Notes: generated from the letters alone by a model not told the origin. Numbered from the stretch's first letter, positions 1-8,285 are shown. The stretch is 48,697 nucleotides of DNA from a bacterium (GCA_024206195.1 JAAGZO010001050.1:1-48697); one strand, 5' to 3'. A program made the numbers and translations.

Positions 1-3000
1 CCTATGGCATCAGTAGAGTCATGAAAGAAACTAACATCAATGTGAATATTTCCTGGATTTACTAATGTTAGCCCAGTTTTAAAACCTTGAAATAATGATC
101 TGGTTGAAATAAACCTAGCACCTAATAATGGATCAGTCACACTTGGTGCCACAATCGTACCTAATGAACAATTATCACCAGTAGTCATTAGAGTTGAATA
201 ATCCATAAACCAACCACCAGAAGTAATATCAAACATTGTGGCATTATCAGCAGTTATTTTCCATGTCATACCATTACCAACACAACGGATAGTACCTTCA
301 CCATAGATCCAAGGATCAGTTCCTGAGTAAGTCTGAGAAGTTACAAATACATCAGCACCTTCAAACAGTGCATAGGCATCGTTTTCAAGTTTTAATCGGG
401 TTGTTCCCCAATCAATCTCAGTCATAAATCTATACAGCTTATACTCTGGAATTACATCGCCAGTTCCACTAACTCTTGGCATATCGTCAAGGCTCCAAAC
501 CTCAACTACCTGTGTGGGTTTTGTTGCAAATGTTTGTCCACCAGGTCTTACAACATCACCACTAACTATAAGATCACCATTTACTGATGCACCATAAGTT
601 GCTGTTGTAAGTGCCGTTTCTTCAGTCTTGGTGTAAGGTGTTTCGTCTGTTCCTGCATGTAATTGAACACCCCATAAATGATATGCACTCCCTACAGTTC
701 TGAATGCAACAAAATTCTCTGAATTCGCTATCAGTGGTATAGAGTAACGCTTCCACATAGACGTAGTTTCTATGCTTGTATAATCGGCAAGCTCTAAAGC
801 AATCTGTATAGTTTTATCACCTGATACATTTTTAGCCCAAAAAGATAACATATATACATCATCTTCTACAAGAGTAACATTATGCCTTAAATATCCTGCG
901 CCACCAGATACAGTAACTTTATCTGCTGTAGTTTCACCATTTGGAGCAACTGCATCATTTGCAACAACAACAGGTGCATTAGACCCAAGTTTTTGCCAGA
1001 CTGTATCATCAATTTGTTCTGAGTAAGTAAGTAGATTCTCAATAATTCCACTACCAGAATAAGGCGTATTAGTAGAATTAGCTATCTCAATATGAGCTGG
1101 CTTAATAGTCAAAGCATTTTCTTCAAATCCATTTACATCAGTAGCACCCAATACTATATGGGAATAGTTTTCTGAATAATCATCATTCTTGAATAAGATA
1201 CCAGAAGCAATATTAGAAGCTCCACGATGGGCAAGACTTGTATAAGTGCCATCACCAGTATTATGATTATGCATGTCAATACCAGCACGCAAAGCCCAGT
1301 TAAGTGTACTTGAATTACTTATATGCAGATCAATTCCATTTGTTTCATCAAGTATGAAATTATCCTCAGTAGCCATTGAATTTCCAAGATTGATCTTGAA
1401 TCTATCACTATCATCATTATCAATTCCCATTACCCATCTTGTACCACCAGTTAATAGGAATTGTAGCATAGCATCGCCACCGCCATCTTGCTCAATAGTA
1501 ATACCACCGCTTGTTCCAGTGACTGCGTCATCTTGATAAATGTGAAGTATGCTAGCTGGCGCTGTCTTAATCCCAACGTGATTATTGGAGTCTATTTGAA
1601 TACCTGCACCATCAGATAAGAAAGCACCATACTCAATTTTGAAAAGATCAGAATCACTATTATCAATACCAGCTAGATAGCGTGCCCCACCAGAAAGATA
1701 CCATTGTGCTAAAGAATCCCCAGTTCCATCTTGCTCAATAGTTAATCCAACAGTAGAACCAGTCAGCGTATTGTCTTCATACAGATGTAATTTAGAAGCT
1801 GGATTGTCATCGCCAATTCCAACATTCCCTGCTATTGTTGCTGTCAGAATATTTCCTGTACTTAAATCAGCACTACCAGAAATTTTGTAATGACCACTTC
1901 CTGAATAATCTACTCCTGCTGATATTGTCTGAATACCTGTTAGAACATAGTGCAAAACTGCATCACCTGTGGAATCTTGCTCTATAGTAATACCAGCTGC
2001 TGCACCTGTTTCAGTATCATTTTGATAAACATGAAGTGGACTTGTAGGATTTGAAGATGAACCAACCATAAGTGAGTCAGTAATCTTTACTTCACCAGTT
2101 GTATTAATTATAAATCTTGTATTTGAACCCAGATTGATAGATGATGAAATTTCAAAAGCATCACCACCAGAGTTAGCTATCCCAGCAACCCATCTTTGGC
2201 CTCCACTTAATAGCCACTGTAATACAGAATCACCTGTCCCATCTTGTTCGATAGTGATTCCACATTGGTCACCTGTTTCGGTATCATCCTGGTAAACATG
2301 TAATGGTGAATCAGGATCAGTTCTTGTTCCTATACTTACAAAGTTATTAGCATCAGAAATATTAAGACCACCTTGGGTTGCTATCTCATCAGCATATCCC
2401 ATTCTAAAATATCTTGTTGCTTCTGTAGCATGGTTATTATTAAACAATACAAATTCACTTTGGTTTACTCCTACATCACCTTTGTTAAAAATAAGGTTTG
2501 TAGAATCTGAGTCACCATAAGCGCCAACTTCAAGTGTTACTGCTTTACCAGAGTGCAAACCAACTATATCAGAACCAGCAGCATAAATATCAAAAACATA
2601 TCCAGCAGTAGGAACTTTTTTAAATCCAGTTCCACCATCAGGAGATATATTGATATATGAATCAGATTCATCTGTTCCAATTATTAGATTGCCTATTTCA
2701 CCAATAATCTCAGTATCATCAGAGCCATCACTGTATGAAATGCTGAGACCTGTTGCATCTGAATCATTCAGAAATTCTATTGCAGCAACTCCTGATGCAT
2801 TAGGCACTTTCAAAGAAAAACCTGACATTTCATTATAAACAAAAGGAACTTTTTCTGCTAAGAATAATCCAAGTGTCATGAATGGAACAGTTTGACCAAT
2901 AAACGGGCCAGAAGTTTGCAACCCACCATCTAACTGTATCCCTGAGAATTTGGTATAAGTATCCATTCCTGTTTTAATAAAAGTTGGATTTGGAGTTTGG

Positions 3001-3863
3001 AATGCTGTTTGATTTCCTATGTCCCCTGGGTCAACAGTTATATAAGTATCAACTATTTGTGGTCCAGTTTCATCAGTACCTATCCATACTTGTACTCTTA
3101 ATTCTCCAGACGTTGCTGGAATCAAAGTATATGTTTTTACATAAGCATCAAATGAATTTGTACCACTGACCGCTTGAGGATCTGATAAAGTAGAAGAGAA
3201 CACATCTGCTACTGGTGCTTGTGATAATGCTGGCAATTTCCAGAAAGCTGGTTCTTCATTTCCAGTATCATCATAAGGAATACCATGAAGATATGTCAAT
3301 CCACCATCAGCTTGAGTAAAATTAAGTAATTCTGCACCAGAAGATAAGCCAGCTCCACCTATTCCCAAATAGAGAGTTCCAGCAGATACTTCAGCAGCAG
3401 CTAGTCTCCATAGCGTACTATCATAAGCTACTGGTGTTGATGCTCCACCCCATATAAATACTGAAGCAGTTACATCCCCAACATTTACTGATATTGGCAA
3501 TCCATTTTCAAGTAATCCCTCATTTGGTGAAGTTCCAAAAAAAGTATCCCTTGCTGCCAAAGATTCAAAAAAGAAACTGTTTCCTGTAGCACCAGCTGGG
3601 CCTGTATTACCTTGTACTAAACTTGTTACATCTACCCAAGCAGATGAAGCCCTTTGCTGATAAGCAACTGAGCCTGCGCCATCATCAGCTAATCTGATAA
3701 TGAGAAATTGATTTTGATCTAGTCTTGTTAACTCTGAAGGGTTTGCTCCAAAGTACACATCCCTCGCAGCAGCATCTGCGTAGTATCCTGGACTGTTGTC
3801 TGATTGAATGAATACCTGAAAACCTGCACCACCAAATCCTATAACACCTGAAATTAATGACAT
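1..3863 (-). CDS. Giant fibre/adhesin protein, N-terminal 1287 codons (runs off the left edge)
   Basis: A stop-free frame runs from an ATG at 3863 to the window edge. AGGTGATT lies just upstream, and the ATG directly abuts the TAG of the preceding gene. The protein starts MSLISGVIGFGG and has a collagen-like GPAGATG stretch near residue 80. From about residue 510 to 830 it carries four repeats of about 80 aa built on LHVYQDDTETG...GITIEQDGTGD...WLLSGGQRWVAGI, a unit I know from phage fibre shafts. A carbohydrate-binding-like beta-rich part follows. If the map is circular, the frame continues at 48697 and ends at 48361, giving 1,399 aa. It lies between terminase and portal, an unusual place for a tail fibre, so a head fibre is possible. 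Likely role: host-surface binding as a trimeric fibre. Confidence 0.85.
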   Translation of the reverse strand, partial: MSLISGVIGFGGAGFQVFIQSDNSPGYYADAAARDVYFGANPSELTRLDQNQFLIIRLADDGAGSVAYQQRASSAWVDVTSLVQGNTGPAGATGNSFFFESLAARDTFFGTSPNEGLLENGLPISVNVGDVTASVFIWGGASTPVAYDSTLWRLAAAEVSAGTLYLGIGGAGLSSGAELLNFTQADGGLTYLHGIPYDDTGNEEPAFWKLPALSQAPVADVFSSTLSDPQAVSGTNSFDAYVKTYTLIPATSGELRVQVWIGTDETGPQIVDTYITVDPGDIGNQTAFQTPNPTFIKTGMDTYTKFSGIQLDGGLQTSGPFIGQTVPFMTLGLFLAEKVPFVYNEMSGFSLKVPNASGVAAIEFLNDSDATGLSISYSDGSDDTEIIGEIGNLIIGTDESDSYINISPDGGTGFKKVPTAGYVFDIYAAGSDIVGLHSGKAVTLEVGAYGDSDSTNLIFNKGDVGVNQSEFVLFNNNHATEATRYFRMGYADEIATQGGLNISDANNFVSIGTRTDPDSPLHVYQDDTETGDQCGITIEQDGTGDSVLQWLLSGGQRWVAGIANSGGDAFEISSSINLGSNTRFIINTTGEVKITDSLMVGSSSNPTSPLHVYQNDTETGAAAGITIEQDSTGDAVLHYVLTGIQTISAGVDYSGSGHYKISGSADLSTGNILTATIAGNVGIGDDNPASKLHLYEDNTLTGSTVGLTIEQDGTGDSLAQWYLSGGARYLAGIDNSDSDLFKIEYGAFLSDGAGIQIDSNNHVGIKTAPASILHIYQDDAVTGTSGGITIEQDGGGDAMLQFLLTGGTRWVMGIDNDDSDRFKINLGNSMATEDNFILDETNGIDLHISNSSTLNWALRAGIDMHNHNTGDGTYTSLAHRGASNIASGILFKNDDYSENYSHIVLGATDVNGFEENALTIKPAHIEIANSTNTPYSGSGIIENLLTYSEQIDDTVWQKLGSNAPVVVANDAVAPNGETTADKVTVSGGAGYLRHNVTLVEDDVYMLSFWAKNVSGDKTIQIALELADYTSIETTSMWKRYSIPLIANSENFVAFRTVGSAYHLWGVQLHAGTDETPYTKTEETALTTATYGASVNGDLIVSGDVVRPGGQTFATKPTQVVEVWSLDDMPRVSGTGDVIPEYKLYRFMTEIDWGTTRLKLENDAYALFEGADVFVTSQTYSGTDPWIYGEGTIRCVGNGMTWKITADNATMFDITSGGWFMDYSTLMTTGDNCSLGTIVAPSVTDPLLGARFISTRSLFQGFKTGLTLVNPGNIHIDVSFFHDSTDAI
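1380..2330 (-). repeat. Four tandem fibre-shaft repeats inside the giant fibre gene
   Basis: Four imperfect copies of about 240-250 nt lie near 2330-2130, 2070-1880, 1830-1620 and 1570-1380. Each encodes (S/A)xLHxYxDxxxTG...G(I/L)TIEQDxxGD...(S/T)G...(A/M)GIDNSDSDxFKI. They are protein repeats, with DNA identity strongest over the TIEQDG codons. Such runs are prone to recombination and length variation. Confidence 0.8.
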
Positions 3864-4148
3864 CTAATCACCTATAGGGAAGTATAAAATTGTTATTGCC
3901 CCAGTGCTTATTCCACTTATTCTTACCATAAGCTTTGCACCTTTGCCATGGTTGATTACATTTTCAGTAGAAATCAATCCACCAACAAATGCTTTAAAAT
4001 TGTCATCTCCATCTCCATAACCAAACTCAGCTACAGCTGTAGCCGTATTGGCTCTGATCATAATAGAAGTTGATCCAGTTTTTCTTGCATTGGATCCATC
4101 AGCTTCATCAAGTACATAATCACCATTAGCTGTAATTACTTTTTCCAT
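3864..4148 (-). CDS. Small beta-rich structural candidate, 94 aa
   Basis: The product begins MEKVITANGDYVLDEADGS. It is rich in Gly, Thr and beta-branched residues, with no signal peptide, transmembrane segment or cysteine. The ATG sits in a TAATG overlap with the end of the large terminase gene, and its own stop abuts the ATG of the giant fibre, so the three are translationally coupled. I do not recognise the family. Position and composition suggest a virion protein made with the fibre, perhaps an anchor or a decoration protein; this is inference. Confidence 0.75.
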   Translation of the reverse strand: MEKVITANGDYVLDEADGSNARKTGSTSIMIRANTATAVAEFGYGDGDDNFKAFVGGLISTENVINHGKGAKLMVRISGISTGAITILYFPIGD

Positions 4149-5620
4149 TAATTATCTGCCTCCATTGCTGCCTTTAAAGAGTTATGAACTGACTTATCAA
4201 TAAATGCAACCTCTATAGCACTCATCGTAGTATCAATTATATCATCAAACTCGCCATTTGGAAACTGCCTACCTTCACTGGTGAGTTCACTTACATAAGG
4301 AACATTAATATTCAAGTGTACTTTTCCTGCTTTTATTTCAGGTATGGTATCACTTGATCTAAAAACTTTATCAGTACTGCGTTGGACTTCAACAACTTTT
4401 ACTTTCTTGCGTCTGAGTTCTTGTATTAGCCCTGATCCGCTGGATTTGTCTTCTATATAGAAGCCACGCAATACTGGATCTGTTCTGAGCTTTCTTGGCT
4501 TATTGTGTTTATTATAAAACAGCTCTGCCTGTATTCTTAACTCTGGGCTTTCAAGTCTATCATGAAACATATCCAATAAGTAAATGGATTGCATCTTGCT
4601 TGAGAAGCCCCAGCACTGAAAGCATGTCCAATCATTTATGGTCTTTACTTTCTGAGCAGTATCACCAACCATAAATTTAAAATCAAGTAATGGTAATGAT
4701 TCCCACCACTCCCAATGCTCATCTTTGAAGAGGTTACCACCTACAATAACAGGGTTGCCTTGATACAAAGCATCCCAGTAAGCATCTCTCATAACACTCT
4801 TCCTACCCATTAAAAACTTTTTTGACTTCAATTGAGGAAATAATGGGTCATCTACATCTCTGTGCTTTTCCTTCTTGGTAGCTAATGCTTGGAAGTTGAA
4901 TACTTTTACTTGCCCTTTATACTCTTTGATCATCTTGCCTACCAGATCATTAACATCCCATCTGGTCATTATAGCAAGTAATCCAGCATATTCAGAGAAT
5001 CTAGTTCCAAAATCATCAGTAAACCAGTCCCAGATTTTTTCTTTGTATGTTTTACTGTTGGCTTGCTCTCTGCCTTTTATGGGATCATCAATCACTCCCA
5101 AATCTAATGACTCACCTGTTACAGGGCCACCAACAGTTGTATTCCTGAACAAACCTCCTGTTACTTCAGTACCTTCTCCATTCAGGAACTCAAGATGACT
5201 ACTTGTTCTAACAGCGCCACCTCTTTTATTAGACAAACTAATGTCTGGAAATATCTTTCTATACTTTTCACTTTCAATGAAGCGTTGTTGATGATTATTA
5301 CATCTTGTCCCTAAGTGATCTGAGAAGGATGCCATGATCGTTCTCAACTTAGGATTTTTTCCAGATGCCCAGGATATAAAGTCTGATATAGCCCAGGATT
5401 TGCCGTGTTGAGGTGGTGTGGAAATTACATATATCGGCCTATCCCCATTTGTCAATGATACATAAAAATTTTGGAGGACTGAACAAAGTTGAGCAATAAA
5501 CCAATTATATTGAAAATCTCCACACCTCATATATTGACGATAGGCCATGAAGTTTACTCTGGACTTTTCAACCCACCACTGATCAATAAGTTCTATTTCT
5601 TCATCTGTATATTGCCTCAT
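4148..5620 (-). CDS. terL: Terminase large subunit (packaging ATPase and nuclease)
   Basis: This 490-aa motor protein translocates DNA into the prohead and cuts it. Walker A is TPPQHGKS at residues 68-75 and Walker B is LGVIDD ending at D178-D179. A C-terminal RNase H-like nuclease follows, with the first acid in MVGD at D320, a second in YIEDKSSG near 390 and a late FDDIID near 465. Length is normal for the family. The ATG at 5620 overlaps the TGA of a 36-aa ORF (ATGA). No good Shine-Dalgarno is visible, so translation is probably coupled. Confidence 0.95.
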   Translation of the reverse strand: MRQYTDEEIELIDQWWVEKSRVNFMAYRQYMRCGDFQYNWFIAQLCSVLQNFYVSLTNGDRPIYVISTPPQHGKSWAISDFISWASGKNPKLRTIMASFSDHLGTRCNNHQQRFIESEKYRKIFPDISLSNKRGGAVRTSSHLEFLNGEGTEVTGGLFRNTTVGGPVTGESLDLGVIDDPIKGREQANSKTYKEKIWDWFTDDFGTRFSEYAGLLAIMTRWDVNDLVGKMIKEYKGQVKVFNFQALATKKEKHRDVDDPLFPQLKSKKFLMGRKSVMRDAYWDALYQGNPVIVGGNLFKDEHWEWWESLPLLDFKFMVGDTAQKVKTINDWTCFQCWGFSSKMQSIYLLDMFHDRLESPELRIQAELFYNKHNKPRKLRTDPVLRGFYIEDKSSGSGLIQELRRKKVKVVEVQRSTDKVFRSSDTIPEIKAGKVHLNINVPYVSELTSEGRQFPNGEFDDIIDTTMSAIEVAFIDKSVHNSLKAAMEADN

Positions 5621-5727
5621 GACTTATTTATTCTGACTTCTTTGGTACTGATACCAAGATCTCCCTTGCTCTGCTTAATTGAGGGTGTAAGCAAAACTCC
5701 TGATACCAGGGCCAAAGAAGTCAACAT
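5617..5727 (-). CDS. 36-aa ORF between the two terminase genes
   Basis: The ATG lies in a TAATG overlap with the small terminase stop, and the TGA overlaps the large terminase start as ATGA, so the ORF fills the gap exactly. The product begins MLTSLALVSGVLLTPS, a hydrophobic segment, then a charged tail ending VRINKS. I do not recognise it. The perfect fit on both sides argues for translation, at least as a coupling peptide that delivers ribosomes to terL. The same DNA carries a 12-bp inverted repeat, so an RNA role is the alternative. Confidence 0.5.
   Translation of the reverse strand: MLTSLALVSGVLLTPSIKQSKGDLGISTKEVRINKS
5634..5723. repeat. 12-bp inverted repeat spanning the terS-terL junction
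   Basis: TGACTTCTTTGG at 5634-5645 is matched exactly by its reverse complement CCAAAGAAGTCA at 5712-5723. Between them TGATACCA occurs twice as a direct repeat (5649-5656 and 5701-5708). In the late transcript the arms could pair and bring the start of the 36-aa ORF close to the terL start. A packaging (pac) recognition site is another possibility. Confidence 0.6.
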
Positions 5728-6218
5728 TACTCGCCATCCTCTTCAGGAACATCTTTTTCTATATCATCTATATTGCCATCATCAGTACAATCAACTTCAG
5801 GAAGTGGGATGCCTCTTTCCATCATTTTCTCTTCAGCTGATCTTCCATCACCAGTGTTATTGATTACTACAGCTGGGGCTGGATCTTCTTTGATACCATA
5901 TACATTACCCATATAAAATTTTAATGCCGCCATGTTCATCATTGAGGATGGCATAAACATATGCTCACCTACTTGCTCCATATGATGAGATGCTCCAGCA
6001 GTCAATCCCATTTCCACCGCTTCTTTGAAGGACTCATGCTCTCTCATCCAACTCAAAAGTGTTACTTTTCTGCAGTGTAAGGCCGTGGCTAAAAAGTGTT
6101 TAGACTTTCCCTCTGACAACACATCGTAGGCCACTTGATCATACTCAACTTTGTATGTTGTATATCCACCATTCTTCTGGCGATCAATTGGTTCAATGAT
6201 GTTGGGATTATTTGGCAT
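5727..6218 (-). CDS. terS: Terminase small subunit
   Basis: This 163-aa protein has a predicted helix-turn-helix near residues 40-75 (FLATALHCRKVTLLSWMREH), a central helical oligomerisation part and an acidic C-terminus ending PEEDGE. This is the usual layout of small terminases, which recognise the packaging site and form a ring that activates the large subunit. The start ATG at 6218 has AAGGAAATGT upstream. It is the first gene of the late leftward operon and sits about 38 bp below a strong promoter. Confidence 0.8.
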   Translation of the reverse strand: MPNNPNIIEPIDRQKNGGYTTYKVEYDQVAYDVLSEGKSKHFLATALHCRKVTLLSWMREHESFKEAVEMGLTAGASHHMEQVGEHMFMPSSMMNMAALKFYMGNVYGIKEDPAPAVVINNTGDGRSAEEKMMERGIPLPEVDCTDDGNIDDIEKDVPEEDGE

Positions 6219-6255
6219 ACATTTCCTTGTGATATAAATTTAAGTTTAAGACTAT

Positions 6256-6283
6256 ATTATACTGAAAAATTTAAAAAAGTAAA
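6256..6283 (-). promoter_or_regulatory. Probable late promoter reading leftward into terS
   Basis: On the minus strand the -35 is TTTACT (6283-6278), the spacer 16 bp and the -10 a perfect TATAAT (6261-6256). It is followed after about 38 bp by the terS start. The same -35 hexamer is used at 12809, 15070 and 15907. Confidence 0.65.
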
Positions 6284-6327
6284 GTAAATTCATCTAACGA
6301 AATCAACCGTATTCTCTATATATTATC

Positions 6328-6342
6328 ATTTCCTTTGCAAAA
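6328..6342 (+). repeat. 15-bp direct repeat, copy 1
   Basis: ATTTCCTTTGCAAAA occurs here and again, identical, at 6548-6562, 220 bp apart. The TTTCCTT half is the reverse complement of the AAGGAAA core of the 19-bp repeats in the same region, so one protein could bind all of them. Confidence 0.7.
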
Positions 6343-6347
6343 ACGGT

Positions 6348-6359
6348 GCATAGCTATGC
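6348..6359. promoter_or_regulatory. 12-bp perfect palindrome, operator-like
   Basis: GCATAGCTATGC is its own reverse complement. It is GC-richer than its surroundings and lies about 65 bp upstream of the late promoter -35. A binding site for a dimeric regulator is plausible. No candidate regulator was identified. Confidence 0.45.
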
Positions 6360-6547
6360 TATCACTGGGCAAACTCTACATTCAGTACCTTTACAGTATT
6401 TTATTTCCTTACTCTATATCGCACTAGAGGTAAAAACCTATTTAATCGAAATTAATTATTTTTTTCTCCCGTGCAAGTTAGACTAAAGTATTATAGTTTT
6501 AAAGGAAATTATCAGAGATAAGTAATTAGAATTACTTACTATTCCAT

Positions 6548-6562
6548 ATTTCCTTTGCAAAA
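6548..6562 (+). repeat. 15-bp direct repeat, copy 2
   Basis: Identical to 6328-6342 (ATTTCCTTTGCAAAA). Confidence 0.7.
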
Positions 6563-6573
6563 TTCAAAAAAAG

Positions 6574-6592
6574 TTAAAGGGTTTAAAGGAAA
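6574..6592 (+). repeat. 19-bp direct repeat, copy 1
   Basis: TTAAAGGGTTTAAAGGAAA occurs here and identically at 6638-6656, 64 bp apart (about six helical turns). A shorter relative, TTTAAAGGAAA, lies at 6498-6508. Exact 19-mers are unlikely by chance even in AT-rich DNA. Confidence 0.8.
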
Positions 6593-6637
6593 TTTTTCCA
6601 GCCTATATTTTCTATTTTCTCCTTTATAACCTTTATA

Positions 6638-6656
6638 TTAAAGGGTTTAAAGGAAA
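6638..6656 (+). repeat. 19-bp direct repeat, copy 2
   Basis: Identical to 6574-6592. Candidate binding site for a late regulator or replication protein. Confidence 0.8.
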
Positions 6657-6771
6657 GTATTTCAGTAATTACTTATTTTAACAAAACAGATTAAATTTTA
6701 TGATTAGCAATTTTTTTACTTGTCCCTGAATATCGTATTCTTAAACCTAATAATTACAACTGTTAAAATTA

Positions 6772-6945
6772 TTAAAAACCAGTGATAGCTCTGTAAAAGA
6801 AATACAAACCTAAAGAGAATATATCAAAAGGAATTGTAAATCTATTATAATATCTCCAAAATTGTTGTAGCTTTCTTTCTGTATCCAAACTGTTAGTATG
6901 TCCCCATATAAAAAATATGAGTGTAATCAAAAACATGGTAGTCAT
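6772..6945 (-). CDS. 57-aa membrane protein
   Basis: The ATG at 6945 is preceded by AGGAGGTAAGTA, a near-perfect Shine-Dalgarno. The product begins MTTMFLITLIFFIWGH, a strongly hydrophobic N-terminus. A basic/aromatic middle (RKLQQFWRYYNRF) follows, then a second hydrophobic stretch ending YFFYRAITGF. One or two membrane passes are likely. It is the last gene of the early minus-strand operon, 10 bp after a zinc-ribbon gene. Function unknown; an early inner-membrane host-takeover or superinfection-exclusion protein is possible but unproven. Confidence 0.7.
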   Translation of the reverse strand: MTTMFLITLIFFIWGHTNSLDTERKLQQFWRYYNRFTIPFDIFSLGLYFFYRAITGF

Positions 6946-6955
6946 TACTTACCTC

Positions 6956-7600
6956 CTATTTCAATGCTCTGAAATCACAATCGTCACATTTAAGTTGAAC
7001 TCCTGTTTTCTTTCCATCAGAATTATATTCAGCATGTTCTCGTATTTTACCATTCTCACATAATACACAACTTGGCAATGTTTCTCTTTCTTTCTCTGCT
7101 TCCAATAATTCAGAATCTGTAAACTGAGATTTACACCTATTGCATATATATATTTGATCATGAGTATATCTCAATTCATACTTGCCACATTGAGGACAAG
7201 TAACATTTGTTCTTGAACTTGGCCTCCTTCTCTTTCTTGGGCTCATAGGATCATCTACAATACCCATATCAGCGGCATATCCAGCAATATGATGACTTTT
7301 GCTTCTACAATTAAAATGACTTGGTGGTTTATAACTCCTGTTCAATCTTGATGCTGCACGTCTATCTGCATTATATTCATTAGCAAATCTGGATATAAAA
7401 TTTAGGTCTGGCATCCCTGCTTGGCTTAATTGTTCTCTAGTTATCTTTTTCTGGAATTTGAATAAGTCACCTCCCAAGTATTCCTCAACAGCTATAGTCA
7501 TTGGTGAATTTCTTTCCATACTTATACTTACCCTGCAATCAGATTTTATTCTTCCCAAAAGTGCTTCCAATACTTCCTGTGTATTCCGTAAGTATCTCAT
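6956..7600 (-). CDS. Double zinc-ribbon protein, 214 aa, unknown function
   Basis: The N-terminal half is alpha/beta and basic. A very basic linker (SPRKRRRPSSR) near residue 120 leads to two CxxC pairs: CPQCGKYELRY...CNRC and CVLC...CDDC. These look like two zinc ribbons that could bind nucleic acid. The ATG at 7600 follows GAGGATAAGTA and sits in a TAATG overlap with the next upstream gene. It is the largest of the small zinc proteins in the early minus operon. I do not recognise the family. Confidence 0.7.
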   Translation of the reverse strand: MRYLRNTQEVLEALLGRIKSDCRVSISMERNSPMTIAVEEYLGGDLFKFQKKITREQLSQAGMPDLNFISRFANEYNADRRAASRLNRSYKPPSHFNCRSKSHHIAGYAADMGIVDDPMSPRKRRRPSSRTNVTCPQCGKYELRYTHDQIYICNRCKSQFTDSELLEAEKERETLPSCVLCENGKIREHAEYNSDGKKTGVQLKCDDCDFRALK

Positions 7601-8007
7601 TACTTATCCTCCAATATTGTATGTATTCCACATTTACAACATCTGTCAAATCTACCTATCTTGCCTTCACACCAAGGGCAGTCAGGCATTTCATCTATCA
7701 TAAACCACATATCTTGATCAAATACAAGTCTGGCTTCATCATCTTTATCATCTAAAGTTATTCCTGAAGACATATTGACTGCAACAAATGCATCCATCAT
7801 ATCATCAGATTTCATTTTGCTATGCATTACTATCCCAACAGGTCTTTCAGGAATTGGAACTTCAAATGCTTTATCAAACCATTCATTATTAAATACATTA
7901 TCACTGAAGTTTGGCATTTGTTTATACATTCTTTCAAACCAATCTGAATGACTAAGATGCTCCTTCTCATCTGCTCCCAATAAATCCCAATTATCTTGAA
8001 TGGCCAT
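7600..8007 (-). CDS. Acidic protein with C-terminal zinc ribbon, 135 aa
   Basis: A charged N-terminal domain precedes a C-terminal CPWC...CCKCGIH ribbon that ends EDK. The last 27 residues resemble those of the upstream neighbour (CLWC...CHHCNMH...EDK), so the tails are probably paralogous. The start has GAGGATAAGTA upstream and a TAATG junction. Role unknown. A shared metal-binding tail fused to different N-terminal domains suggests a common partner; that is inference. Confidence 0.7.
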   Translation of the reverse strand: MAIQDNWDLLGADEKEHLSHSDWFERMYKQMPNFSDNVFNNEWFDKAFEVPIPERPVGIVMHSKMKSDDMMDAFVAVNMSSGITLDDKDDEARLVFDQDMWFMIDEMPDCPWCEGKIGRFDRCCKCGIHTILEDK

Positions 8008-8285
8008 TACTTATCCTCCACAACAAAGTGCATGTTACAATGGTGACATCTATTAGTGCTTTTAATAAATGATTTGCCACACCATAGGCATTCCACTTCT
8101 TCCAAGTCTTCTACTCCACCAAAAGAAGTATTTGGATCTTTGTAAGGTACACAAGCTTTACACTTTTGTCCATTCCAGTTACACCCATGTACACTTCCAT
8201 CATGTTTATGAGGTTTACTATGCCGGCAACCATCTCTACAAGGATCTGGACATATCACTTTATCATCAAAATAATCTGGTGGCAT
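8007..8285 (-). CDS. Cys/His-rich protein with C-terminal zinc ribbon, 92 aa
   Basis: The start MPPDYFDD at 8285 was chosen because GGAGGTAAGTAAT lies directly before it; the longer frame has no such site. The N-terminal part has many Cys and His (CPDPCRDGCRH...HKH...CNW...CKAC) and the C-terminal part is a CLWC...CHHC ribbon ending EDK. At least two metal sites are likely. It belongs to the run of small zinc proteins after the primase. Function unknown. Confidence 0.7.
   Translation of the reverse strand: MPPDYFDDKVICPDPCRDGCRHSKPHKHDGSVHGCNWNGQKCKACVPYKDPNTSFGGVEDLEEVECLWCGKSFIKSTNRCHHCNMHFVVEDK

Larger units (their letters stand above)
6219..6771. promoter_or_regulatory. Gene-free regulatory region upstream of the late operon
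   Basis: No convincing ORF or RNA gene is visible in these 553 bp. The stretch is very AT-rich. It holds the late promoter, a 12-bp palindrome, two copies of a 15-bp repeat, two of a 19-bp repeat and several isolated AAGGAAA/TTTCCTT elements on both strands. A weak AT-only stem (TAATAATT at 6748-6755 with AATTATTA at 6767-6774) covers the end of the preceding minus-strand gene. It may be a poor terminator or only composition. Confidence 0.65.

Noticed and set aside
1273..1536. Plus-strand ORFs over the giant fibre (1273-1536, 2650-2838, 2984-3169)
   Set aside because: All are antisense to the continuous 1,287-codon fibre frame and lack ribosome sites.
1380..2330. Fibre repeats as a DNA-level repeat array
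   Set aside because: The period and similarity are at protein level in one open frame. They are shaft repeats rather than a regulatory or CRISPR-like array.
5489..5863. 124-aa plus-strand ORF over the terminase genes
   Set aside because: It lies antisense to two convincing terminase genes, has no ribosome site and encodes low-complexity hydrophobic sequence. It is a shadow.
6219..6771. tRNA or small-RNA gene in the gene-free region
   Set aside because: I found no cloverleaf or strong long hairpin, only AT-rich repeats and a short palindrome.
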